From: Carya illinoinensis
Lineage: Eukaryota > Streptophyta > Magnoliopsida > Fagales > Juglandaceae
Direction: 5' to 3'
Assembly: GCF_018687715.1 (NCBI RefSeq)
Contig: NC_056765.1
Span: 868,001-932,000, forward strand
Length of the DNA stretch: 64,000 nt
Made by a program: the position numbers and the translations under genes. The number at the start of each line of letters is the position of its first letter. Positions within the stretch are counted from its first letter, which is position 1. Positions 1 to 9,468 of this stretch are shown here, one piece after another. The notes below the pieces were generated by a model. That model was not told where the DNA came from, made no database searches, and saw nothing but the letters and a program-made list of their open reading frames with translations.

Positions 1-450
1 TAAAAAGTTATACTAAAAAATAATAAGTTTTCGTTTACTTTTTTTAAATGGGTTTTACACAAGCCTATACATTTTTAATCATGCAAATATCATAAAATCT
101 AATTTATAAAAAAAAAAAAATTATTTTTTAAATTTAATATTATTAGATCATGTGAATGATATAAGTATCTTTTGGACATTAATTTACAAATAAAATGTCT
201 CTTAAAATTGTATAATATGTTTGGTGGGGTATCGTGATGGGTGTTGTATGAACATAAATGTTGGTCCCGTAAAAAACAAAATACCCATGTGTCATACTTA
301 CGTATGTACCTGATCTTCATCTAATGCAGTGTCGGTCCCAAACTCGTCTAACCCACCAAGCAGCAGCCTTTTGGGTGTCCAACTGTTTCAGTTTGCTGCC
401 CCGCATATGCCTTAGTGTAACTTCGTCGTGCTCAGACTCCCGTATTCAAC

Positions 451-610
451 CACGTGTCATACAGACCCATTTTGGTGTCGCCACGTGTATATAAGTGACA
501 CGTGGACCCATGTTAAACCTCTACGTACTAAACCTGGTGGTCACGGATCCTCATACCAAAATCCAAGTTGATCCTTATCTTCTTAAAGTGAGACTGTATT
601 CTGCCACGTG
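451..610. promoter_or_regulatory. Cluster of four G-boxes upstream of the LNK3-like gene
   Basis: Four CACGTG cores lie at 451-456, 482-487, 499-504 and 605-610. The middle two form a perfect inverted pair (CCACGTGT ... ACACGTGG) about 9 bases apart. G-boxes bind bHLH/bZIP factors such as PIF and HY5 and recruit PRR clock proteins, which fits a clock- and light-regulated LNK gene. A possible TATA box (aatataaat) is at about 712-720, and the leader exon ends at a GT donor at 902. The role is inferred. Confidence 0.65.
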
Positions 611-1581
611 GACCAATGATAGTACAGTTTTATATGGGGGCTCCTCAGCCACTAATCTCTGCTTACTCCTCAGCCACAAACACATCTAAGTTTCTCTTTC
701 CTTGTAATTAGAATATAAATTTCGCCTCTAAAACCTCAGCCGCCTCTGTTTTTATTTTGCAAGCTGGTACACGCCAAAGCTCCTTCATCAAGTATAATCA
801 TCGTGTGCCACTCATTTCTACCGGTTTTCTTTCATCTGGGTTGATTCTTTCTCTGAATCAGGAACTGGATCTTTATCATTTTCTCAGATAAGCTTCACAA
901 GGTGAGTTTTTCCTTTGAATATTTCATCTGGGTTGCTAATCTATGTTCAAGTGCATGATAAAGTAACGAATCTTGTACGGTGATATTGTTTTGAGCAGAA
1001 TTTTGATTCTTTCAGAGTCTTTGTTCTGTAGAGCTGGAGACTTTTTTCCTTCTTTGTTTTTTCCTAAATCATTCTTCTTAACTTATCTGGTGATACATTG
1101 CTTCTTGTGCTATATTTTTCTTTTTCAGTTACATGAAAAGTGTTTTTTTTTTTGGTTTCCGAGAAAAAGTAGGGAAAGGAAAGAAACTAAGCTTCCAAAG
1201 TTTAGAATTATCATCTGAGAACAGATTATTTTTCAACCTTTACTCAACTGAGCAGCGTACAGATGCCTGGTTAAGTGAAGGCCAGCTATTTTTTATTCCT
1301 TTTTACAAAAATAAATAAACCGAATATTACGAGTTTTTTAACTGAGACACACTAAAGTATAGAGAATCTCATATATCTCTGTGTGCGCGCGCGTGTCTAA
1401 TCCCTTAAGGCCAGATCTGCTTGATCACCACTAATACATTATCTCTAAGTGACTCTTTTGTTTGTTATTTATTAAAAACATACTCTTTTCTATAATGATA
1501 ATTTGATTTGTAATTGATGGGGTGCATGTTATGGTTCTTATGCTTCTTTCCTCTTCTTTTTTTTAATCTCAGATCAATCTT

Positions 1582-4298
1582 ATGGATTGGTATTTTGGGA
1601 GTGGGATCAATGAGCTTGTTGTCCCCAAATACCAAGAATTATCAGATAGGCTTCCTTCACCAGACAGCTGGTCAAAATGGGGAATAGGCGCATTCAGGTC
1701 ACCTAACAAATGCTTTGTCATGGATTCAAACTTGAAGGAACAAGAACTCGATTTGGATGCTAACAGTTTATGCAACGAAGTTGAGTTGGATGCTTTCCAT
1801 GATAAAGATCAGTCCAGTGGTTCAAGCATATGTGAGGGATTGTCGGAGAAGTATTTTCAACGGAGATCACCTTCAGATGATCGGCCCGACTCCAAGCTTG
1901 ACGACTTAGCAGGATTCGAACAGATGAATGACATTTTCTTGTACAAGCGTAACTTCTGGAATTTACTTGACTTACTGCATGTAGGAATTTTGTTAACAGC
2001 TTTAACTATGGCATTGTCGGAAGCCCAATGGAAATTAGATTTCTCCATGTTTCTATTGTTGGGTGGTCTTAAGCCTCAACCTCAAAAGCTAGTTCAAGAG
2101 GTGATGCTTTCCCTCGCATTTATAAACTGACCACCATCCCTTCTACAACCGATATGGGACAACCCCAATAATCTCCCCCTCACACATCGGGCCCTGGTCG
2201 GAGCAGCGACAACCTGTTTCTCCTACATACTATTGGGCCTAAAACTGTTGGTAAACCTGGGCTCTAATACAAGTGTTGGGTGGTCTTGGGACTTTCTCAA
2301 CCTCAAAAGCTAGTTCAAGAGGTGAGGCTTTCCCTCACACTTATAAACTGACCATCAGCCTCTTTTACAACCGATGTGGGACAACCCCAACATATTTTTT
2401 CATGTACTGCACATATCCTTCCTCAAGATTTGGGCCATTTCAAACCATAGCAGCACTACCATGATGATTAAGATGTGTAAAGCATGACTTGATCAATTAC
2501 CATCAGTTTTAGGGCTTTCCATTCTCTTTAGTGGTCACATTTAAAAATATAAATTTACATATTATGTGCCATTCACAACACAATTGAGCCATTCAATGTC
2601 CATCCATTGTCCAAATTCCTGCATGTTTGGTGTATTTAAGTGATGTATTCATCTTGTTTTTTGGACATCATCTCTTCTGGTTTTCATTTAATGCAGGAGT
2701 TCCTTACTTGAAGATCTGCCAGATACGGAAACTATAGATGAGTCATTTTACTTTTCTCCTGTATCCCAATGTGGTGTGATGCCGGGAGACAATCTAGATT
2801 CACAGTGTGTGCGGACGGATGCTAATGATACCGTGGGAAGGCCAATGCATCTCAAAAGAAACACCTTTTCTTCATTAATGGGGTGGGATAATCGAGACAC
2901 AACTGCTTTACAGTTTCTTCCATGCAACTCAGATCAAATAGACTGTCCACCTGTAAAGGTTAGATTTTTCCTTCTGCTGGGTGTAGTGCTAATTTATCAA
3001 TTGACATTGGTGTTACAAAATCTGGACCAACATGCATGGTTTACGCTTGGAACTATCAAGTGGTCTGGTTCCAGGCATGAACTGTTGGTCTGCAGACAAG
3101 CCTGATTAGCTAATAATGTATGTGCCTTCATTTATTGAAGAAAATGCATATTGAATGTACTTCACATATAGTATTAGCTTTGCAATACTAAGTTTTTCTT
3201 CTGGTATTGCTGAGGTACAATGACTTTATTGTTCCCTTCAACATTAGTAGCACATAAACTCTCTTTATTCTGTTTCAGACATCAAAACCCATAAATTTGC
3301 ATGGTTAAAAGAATTTCCTGTACTTGTTTATGCACGAATGATGAGTTTGTTCTTATTACTTGTTTATATTATTTTTCTTTTTTTCTTTTTCTAAGTATTA
3401 TATTAGCACCTTGCTCTCTATTTCAAGATCTAAATCTACAGGGTTATTCGCTTCAAAATGAATCTTATACATTCCAACATTCAGTGATTTTGTTATATTG
3501 TTTTCTGGTTTGAATTTTTTTTTTTTTTTTTTATAAGTAAAATAAATTATATTATCAAAAGAAGGCAAAAGCCTGATACAATGTTTAGTGACCACATCTA
3601 GGTTTGAAAACTTGAACCTACTTTGCTGCAAAATTGATCAGGAGGTTAAAGTGGGTATTCAAATTGTGGTTACTTTTTTGTTCTTTTTCAAATACCTCTA
3701 ACCAATCATAATTGTCGATGTTCAATACCATTGCTTAAGATTTTTGTGAAGAACAATTTTAGCCAATTATGTGTTATATATTCAACTTTGTCAATCCAAA
3801 TACTTGTCAATCAAGGTTTTGTTCACCTCTGTAATGCTTTTCAGAGCATTTTCTGATTCTATTGGCTTTCAGCACATGTGCATTATAATAGTTTTGGTGG
3901 TGAGGTGTGTTTGCTCTCAATATTTTTACACATTGCCCTGTCAAGTAACTGGTATCCATGTTAGAGAACCAGGCTGTGTTTGCTCTTGAGATTTTCTCCA
4001 GGTGGAAATATCTTTTGTAGTCACAAATGTTATAATAGTTGGCAGTCATTAAGGTACAGTGTAGTTCTTATTTCATTGATTTTTCTTTTTTTACACGAGC
4101 TTGAAAAATGAGTTTACCAGGTTTTGCGTAAGCAGGATGATGTAGTAGATTCATTTTGTAGAGCATGCAGGAATAACCTTGCAATGCCTAAGTGCTAACT
4201 GAGAATATCTACAGGAAATCATATTCTAGAGACACTGTTTTGAGTGAAGTTTGCATGCCACATGTTATCTTTTAATCAAGGGTGCAAAGAATGGAATT

Positions 4299-4366
<68 letters not shown>

Positions 4367-5755
4367 TTCTCTCCACTATTATTTGTTCTGCATTTACTGC
4401 AAAAGTTGTGTTTTTTTTCAATACTTGTTTGAAGACACTGTCACAAGGTTAGCCAATCATCTTAATTTTCTTTCAAGGGGCCATTTGGAGAAGACAAGGT
4501 CTCTTGTGAGCAGCACAGCATGACTGGAAATTTTGGTAAGGAAACGTCACCCGAAGAATGTGTATTGCAGGAGCTTGAGATGGTGATGGCACAGGTGAAA
4601 ACTAATAACTCGAGCTTTTCATCCATATACTAGGGAAAACTCCACTATTGCTCATCAAAGTTCCCTCTTTCACTTTTAAGTAGTTGACGGAGAAGACCCG
4701 GATCTGTTTTCGAGATGCCTTGTATCGCCTTGCGAAGAACTCAAAACAGCACGACATGGCAACGGAGAGGGAGGCTGGATATGTTGACATGGAAAAGCCC
4801 CCTCCATGGACACCCCATGATATGACAATGAGGTACGGTATAATTTTGCTGCCTTTTTGTTGTATATCAATAGTATACTCCCTATGTATTTGGGCTGTGC
4901 CTACTTTTCTATTAATAAAACTTTATTTTGCCTATAAAATATGTTGACGGTGTTCCAGAATCCCCATGTAAGCTATTCACTGTCATTGATTTTACAACGG
5001 TGGAATTACAAGTAAGAGGCATCGTCTATGGCAATAGGACAAATCTCGTTTCTTTAATATATTTTTTAAAGTTCGGGAAGCTCAGTGATAGCCAACTGTT
5101 CCTTTGATTCCTGAAGAAATAATCTTATTCCAGCAATAAGATAAATCCTACCTCGTTTGGTGTTCAAAAAGTTCCTTCTACCCGTACATGGATTTAAATT
5201 TCCGTGTGGTATTAACAGTCAACCTCATTATTAGGACAATCTCTGTTTTAGGGCATCAATACATCAGACACGTGGTCGTTAGACTTCCATCTTGGGAATG
5301 AGTTTCTATGCAATCTATATGATGTTTCTGTATCCTTGTCCTGGTTGCATTTGCAGTTGACCTCTCTTGATTCAAACATATATTTCATATTCAGGACTGG
5401 AGGTAAGAAAGCAATGGAATCTGAGACTAATGCAATTGACCGAGCCATTGCAAACCTCATGTTTAATGAACTGAACTTCAGTACAAGTGAACATTCCAGT
5501 GCAGCATCAGTAAACTCCAGTGGAGGAGTTGTTGGAGATAACGCACCACCAGTAAACTCCAAGCAAAATGTCGCCAGATCTACCAGACCAACGAATTACA
5601 GCTTGAATCAACCCAAAATCCGACATGTTCCACTCCAATCAATTTCACCAGATGATGCTGAAGTTCCAAAACTTGCTCAAACAGACCTGCTGCAAGCAAC
5701 GAATTTACACACAGATTTCTCAAGAAACACTACAGAGTATACTGAAAAGATATAA
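1582..5755 (+). CDS. LNK3: LNK3/LNK4-like protein (night light-inducible and clock-regulated)
   Basis: Six-exon gene; the first exon is a non-coding leader ending at 901. Coding exons: 1582-1940, 2697-2958, 4478-4594, 4684-4832, 5395-5755. All junctions are GT-AG and the phases join into 415 aa. The protein opens with MDWYFGSG and the LPSPDSWSKWGIG block. It carries MNDIFL-SSLLEDLPD across the first coding junction and the family signature TRICFRDALYRLAKNS at about residues 251-266, then DRAIANLMFNELNF in the last exon. LNK proteins are nuclear co-activators that work with RVE8/RVE4 MYB factors to switch on afternoon clock genes. The start ATG at 1582 is the first of the conserved N-terminus. 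I remember Arabidopsis LNK3/LNK4 as shorter, so the longer middle is a difference. LNK family membership is firm; the LNK3 versus LNK4 label is not. Confidence 0.88.
2057..2392 (-). mobile_element. TRIM (miniature LTR retrotransposon) in LNK3 intron 2
   Basis: Two direct copies of about 115-119 bp lie at 2057-2170 and 2274-2392, starting TGTTGGG and ending CCAACA (degenerate CCAATA in the first). On the minus strand the LTR at 2274-2392 is followed by TTGTATTAGAGCCC, close to the tRNA-Met primer-binding site. A purine tract (GAGGGGGAGATT) precedes the other LTR. There is no coding capacity and the whole is 336 bp, which defines a TRIM. No clean target duplication was seen. Confidence 0.85.
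3516..3600 (-). mobile_element. L1 3'-end fragment in LNK3 intron 3
   Basis: A T-run followed by ataagtaaaa and later ggcaaaagcc matches the reverse complement of the 3' end shared by the L1 copies in this window. It is flanked by ggtttgaa at 3508-3515 and 3601-3608, a possible 8-bp target duplication. Confidence 0.6.
4302..4361. repeat. (GA)n microsatellite
   Basis: About 60 bases of uninterrupted AG repeat inside LNK3 intron 3. The apparent ORFs crossing it are artefacts of the dinucleotide repeat. Confidence 0.95.
4862..4938 (+). mobile_element. L1 3'-end fragment in LNK3 intron 5
   Basis: The text tatactccctatgtatttg, then ggctgtgcctac and attaataaaa, matches the 3' untranslated end of the L1 copies at 29559-33848 and 48373-49560. 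It is strongly 5'-truncated. I could not define target duplications. Confidence 0.6.
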
Positions 5756-6060
5756 ATAAGCCTACTAAACAAATGCTGCAAGGAAGGGAAATCTTTCATA
5801 CTGGAGTTTGGTTATTTGACATGATGGGGAAGGCGATCTGCTTGTAGATTGTCACGAAATCAGACCTTTGTGTAGCAAGAGAGCATGAAACCAATTCTAT
5901 AATTTGCGTTTTACGGTTTGCATGTATATATACATATAGCAATATACCCTTTATAGTTAATTTGTGCACTGCAAGATAGTCAAGGTCTTATTGTACCAGC
6001 CCTAGCATACTGATGTAATTAGTGTAATATGATGACTGCTACAACAGCATCTTATATTAA

Positions 6061-6660
6061 CCCCCGACATAAGAACATTACTAATGTTGCTTTGATTTTA
6101 TTGTAACTTAAAGTACCTTAGGAATGTCCCCCATAGATCCTACCATGCATGCCTTAAGAGAAAAATCTTATGAGATTCTGTGTCGGCATAACGACCCCCG
6201 GCCGAAGTTTGCATCTTGGAGCTGGTTTTAGTGCCTATCCATAATGCCGGTCTGCCGGTGGCACATTAATTTGGCCACCTCAACAGATACATCGTATGTC
6301 AACCCCCACTAAGGTTGACCCCAAAAAGTTGGGAGTTTTCACAAGTAGTCAGCATGTTAACTAGAGGGCGGATGCAATCTTTCAAAAACCAACCTTTTTC
6401 ATCAGAGCAGTATACTGGGGGATTCAATAAGCAGGGAAAAAAGGAAATGAAAGCAAAAGAACAGGAAGAACTAATTTCTAGGTATTTTTGAAGTGGAAAG
6501 TAGATTTTTCGTCTGCCAGATTGAAAATTAATGAACTATGTCACCCGCCATATGCAACAGCAAGGCTACAAAGAACGCCACAAATGAATGCAAACTCTGA
6601 GCTAATTGTATCTTGAGCTAAACAAATCGATCCATTTCATTTACCGAACCAGCTATATAC
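6061..6660. other. Intergenic region, LNK3 to MIZ1
   Basis: This region follows the LNK3 3' untranslated region, which probably ends near 6050. I see no convincing coding region, RNA gene or element boundary here. Confidence 0.5.
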
Positions 6661-6667
6661 CTATAAC

Positions 6668-6900
6668 TTGTTACTGAATTACAGCCTAACCATAAGACAG
6701 AGCAATAATTATAACAAAAAATATACACATTTTCCACCGTAAGAAAAGAAAAGTAAAGAGAAACACCAAGCTAGCTAGGGTCCGATGGCAGTCGATCCCA
6801 ACGTGCATCCCACAACTACTTACTCTTCATATACCCCACCCCCACGTACGAACCCCAACAAGGCCATCCATTCCACCCACCAAGCTAGCGCTTCTGATCC
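6668..6900 (+). repeat. Upstream copy of the MIZ1 promoter/leader duplication
   Basis: This segment aligns with 7186-7382, offset by about 520 bases. Shared blocks include tacagcctaaccata, cgtgcat.cccacaactact and ctcttcatata.acc with a TATA-like core. The copy nearer the gene is the likely working promoter. This copy carries a small open frame (ATG 6785) that the other lacks. Confidence 0.7.
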
Positions 6901-7185
6901 CTTCTTTCATATTAGGGGCAGTCATGGGCTTTCACCATCACCACCCCCTTTTGTGAACGAAATTGATAGCTATATGTTATCAACTCATATATGTACTTTT
7001 TATTTTTCTAAGCAGGATGAACATATCATATGTATATGGTATAAGAATGTGAGGACTAACTTTGGGAATGGCCAGTAGGCATGTTTGCTGACACTGCAGC
7101 ACAAGCACCAGACATGGGCTCACACAGTCGAAGCCGTTTGTTTCCCATATATAATATTGCTTGCATTGACATCAGCCAAGTTAGC

Positions 7186-7382
7186 TAATTACTAAACTAC
7201 AGCCTAACCATAACCCAGAGCAAAAACAACAACATTTGTCCACCTTAAAAATAAAATAAAATCTCAAAAGGTCAAAGGGCTGTCCCTACGTGCATTCCAC
7301 AACTATTTCCTCTTCATATACACCGCCCCCACGACCACCAACAAGAACATCCACCCCAACAAGCGCATCTCATCAAAGACCC
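7186..7382 (+). promoter_or_regulatory. Proximal MIZ1 promoter/leader (second copy of the duplication)
   Basis: It contains the TATA-like tcatataca near 7313 and ends shortly before the MIZ1 start codon at 7421. It pairs with the upstream copy at 6668-6900. The TATA call is by eye only. Confidence 0.55.
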
Positions 7383-7420
7383 GCGCGCGCACACCTATAC
7401 AAACCAATCATATCGCATAC

Positions 7421-8218
7421 ATGGCGGCGCCACAACCACAATCGCAACCATCACCAAACCTGCCACCTCCACCTCCATTGAGAGCAAGTAGTACTAGTTC
7501 CTGTTCCCCAGCAGCCACGGCAACAACACCATCCCCAGCCCGGCAGCCGCCTGTCTTCCTCCAGCCTTCCCATAAACGAAGTCCGTCCAAATCCACTAGG
7601 CTTCTCCGACGTTTTTGTTCTGTGCTCCAGTCATTCCCGATAATAACTCTCCCGTCCTGCAAGATCCCCATCTCGCTCCACGGAAGCCGGTTCCATGACC
7701 ACAACGGCCACATTCATGGAGGGACGCACATGACTGGCACCATTTTCGGGTTCTGTAAGGCTAGGGTGAACCTTGCAATCCAAGAAACTCCAAGGAGTCT
7801 TCCTATTCTTCTTCTTGAGCTCGCAATACCGACGGGGAAACTTCTACAAGACATGGGAATGGGACTTGTTAGAATTGCATTGGAATGCGTAAAGCATCCC
7901 AACGAGAAGACCAAGATCGTCGACGAGCCGATATGGTCGTTGTACTGCAATGGCCGAAAATTGGGTTATGGTGTGAAGAGGGAGCCGACAGACAATGATT
8001 TGAACGTAATGCAAATGCTGCATGCAGTGTCAATGGGAGCAGGTGTTCTTCCCAGCGAAGTGATGACTTCGGATCATCAGGCGCAGGATACTGAGTTGAT
8101 GTACATGCGAACGCAGTTCGAGCGGGTGATTGGCTCAAAAGACTCCGAAACATACTACATGATGAATCCTGACGGCAACAACGGGCCTGAACTAAGCATC
8201 TTTTTTGTTAGGATCTGA
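7421..8218 (+). CDS. MIZ1: MIZU-KUSSEI1-like protein (DUF617)
   Basis: Intronless 265-aa frame. The first 100 residues are low-complexity and rich in Pro, Ser and Ala. From about residue 105 the DUF617/MIZ1 domain is complete: TGTIFGFCKARVNLAIQE, LLLELAIPTGKLLQDMGMGL, DEPIWSLYCNGRKLGYGVKR, EPTDNDLNVMQMLHAVSMGA, VIGSKDSETYYMMNPDG and the C-terminal SIFFVRI. Arabidopsis MIZ1 is about 297 aa, is associated with ER membranes and is needed for root hydrotropism. MIZ1-like paralogues share the domain, so orthology to MIZ1 itself is likely but unproven. The start ATG follows the duplicated promoter and has no upstream in-frame alternative that looks conserved. Confidence 0.9.
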   Translation: MAAPQPQSQPSPNLPPPPPLRASSTSSCSPAATATTPSPARQPPVFLQPSHKRSPSKSTRLLRRFCSVLQSFPIITLPSCKIPISLHGSRFHDHNGHIHGGTHMTGTIFGFCKARVNLAIQETPRSLPILLLELAIPTGKLLQDMGMGLVRIALECVKHPNEKTKIVDEPIWSLYCNGRKLGYGVKREPTDNDLNVMQMLHAVSMGAGVLPSEVMTSDHQAQDTELMYMRTQFERVIGSKDSETYYMMNPDGNNGPELSIFFVRI

Positions 8219-8317
8219 TTATCCCGTATATGGAAATTGAGAGCTAGGCAAAGTCATGACTTGCATGAAAAAGTAAACTTTTCATACAATCGATTGATCA
8301 TTGTATCATAGAAAATG

Positions 8318-8323
<6 letters not shown>

Positions 8324-8357
<34 letters not shown>
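8324..8357. repeat. (TG)n microsatellite
   Basis: About 17 TG units in the MIZ1 3' untranslated or downstream region. Confidence 0.9.
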
Positions 8358-8358
<1 letters not shown>

Positions 8359-9286
8359 GCAAGTAGCTGTGTTGGTGCCAATTAATTAAGCAGATATATG
8401 CAGTTGCTTCTGGCAATTATCAGAGGCCCTGGCCTGCAGGCTAGCAAGGGAACCTCAAGTACTGGAGCGTGCCATAATTAACACTGTTAATTATTACCAG
8501 TGTTTCATAAGAGTTTTTGTTGTCTTTGGGAACTACACTGTACGTTGCAGTGAATGTGGAAGATAGTTCTCAGCCAAAAAAGAAATAAGAAAAAACAGAA
8601 CGTGGAGGAAAGAAGTATTGGCACAACGTCCCAGCATCTCTGCGTGAATTGTGGGACTCAAAGGAATGATAAGGTTGAGCATAACTATCGAAGTAATAAG
8701 ATTAAAAACTCCCACAATTCATGCTATAATAGTGGAGAGACCTTGAAGGATGAAGGAGTATCAATGGCAACAATTTCAACCCGAAATGATACTTCGACTA
8801 GTTAAGGAAATCTCAACAAATGGATTGAGCAAATCTCGGATTCAAAACAGAGTATATCTCGGATCATTTCTTGGAGTGTTGACGCAGCATATCTCAAAGG
8901 CAAAATAAATCAAATCACTCTCAGATGGTCTCGGTAATTTTGTTATCCCAATTTTTGTGTTTAAATAGAGGAGGTGATCCTCAGTAAGAAGTAACTAAAT
9001 AAAATAAAATAATTACATCTCCAGCACAAATACAAAGTAGACTCTTCCTTTCTCCTTTTTTCAATTTCTCTTCTAGAAGTACAGAAACTGGGAATTCCAT
9101 GCATAACCTGTTGCTGATAACTATATAAACAACAATATTACCAAGTAGCTAGCGATAGAAGACGAGCCTATAATTTCGTACTGTAGATCAGTATTCTTTG
9201 TTTTTTTTTCTTTGCACACTCAAACAGTATTGCCGTATATTGTCAACAATTCTCGTAATTACAGGAGAATTTTTAATTTTAATTCT
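8358..9286. other. Intergenic region, MIZ1 to PPR copy 1
   Basis: Ordinary AT-rich sequence. The open frame at 8554-8805 has lysine/asparagine-rich composition without recognisable domains and is not called a gene. Confidence 0.5.
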
Positions 9287-9415
9287 TCAATTTTTTTTAT
9301 TTACTTATTGCTTAATCATTATCCAAATATAAAATTCAATACAAATTTTTTAAATTTTAAAAAAATATATATATAATCTTTTCAGATTTTAATATAAAAA
9401 TAAAATTAAAAAATT
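9287..9415. repeat. AT-rich dispersed repeat abutting PPR copy 1
   Basis: The blocks tcattatccaaatataaaat and tcagattttaatataaaaat also occur at 14433-14600, right after the orphan NRPC2 exon. The same repeat therefore sits at both edges of the first duplicated unit and may mark the recombination points. Confidence 0.6.
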
Positions 9416-9468
9416 CAGGGGGTTTTCGTAGGCTTACTTTCCGTGACTGCTTGGGTTTATCTCCGATC

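Noticed and set aside
2273..2464. 63-aa frame MLGGLGTFSTSKAS
   Set aside because: Lies across the TRIM LTR, no coding function.
6785..7078. 97-aa open frame MAVDPNVHPTTTYSSYTPPP as a gene
   Set aside because: It lies in the upstream copy of the MIZ1 promoter duplication. The matching segment at 7270 has no equivalent frame, and no domain is recognisable.
7408..7713. Antisense 101-aa frame opposite the MIZ1 N-terminus
   Set aside because: Shadow of the GC-rich Pro/Ser coding strand; no independent evidence.
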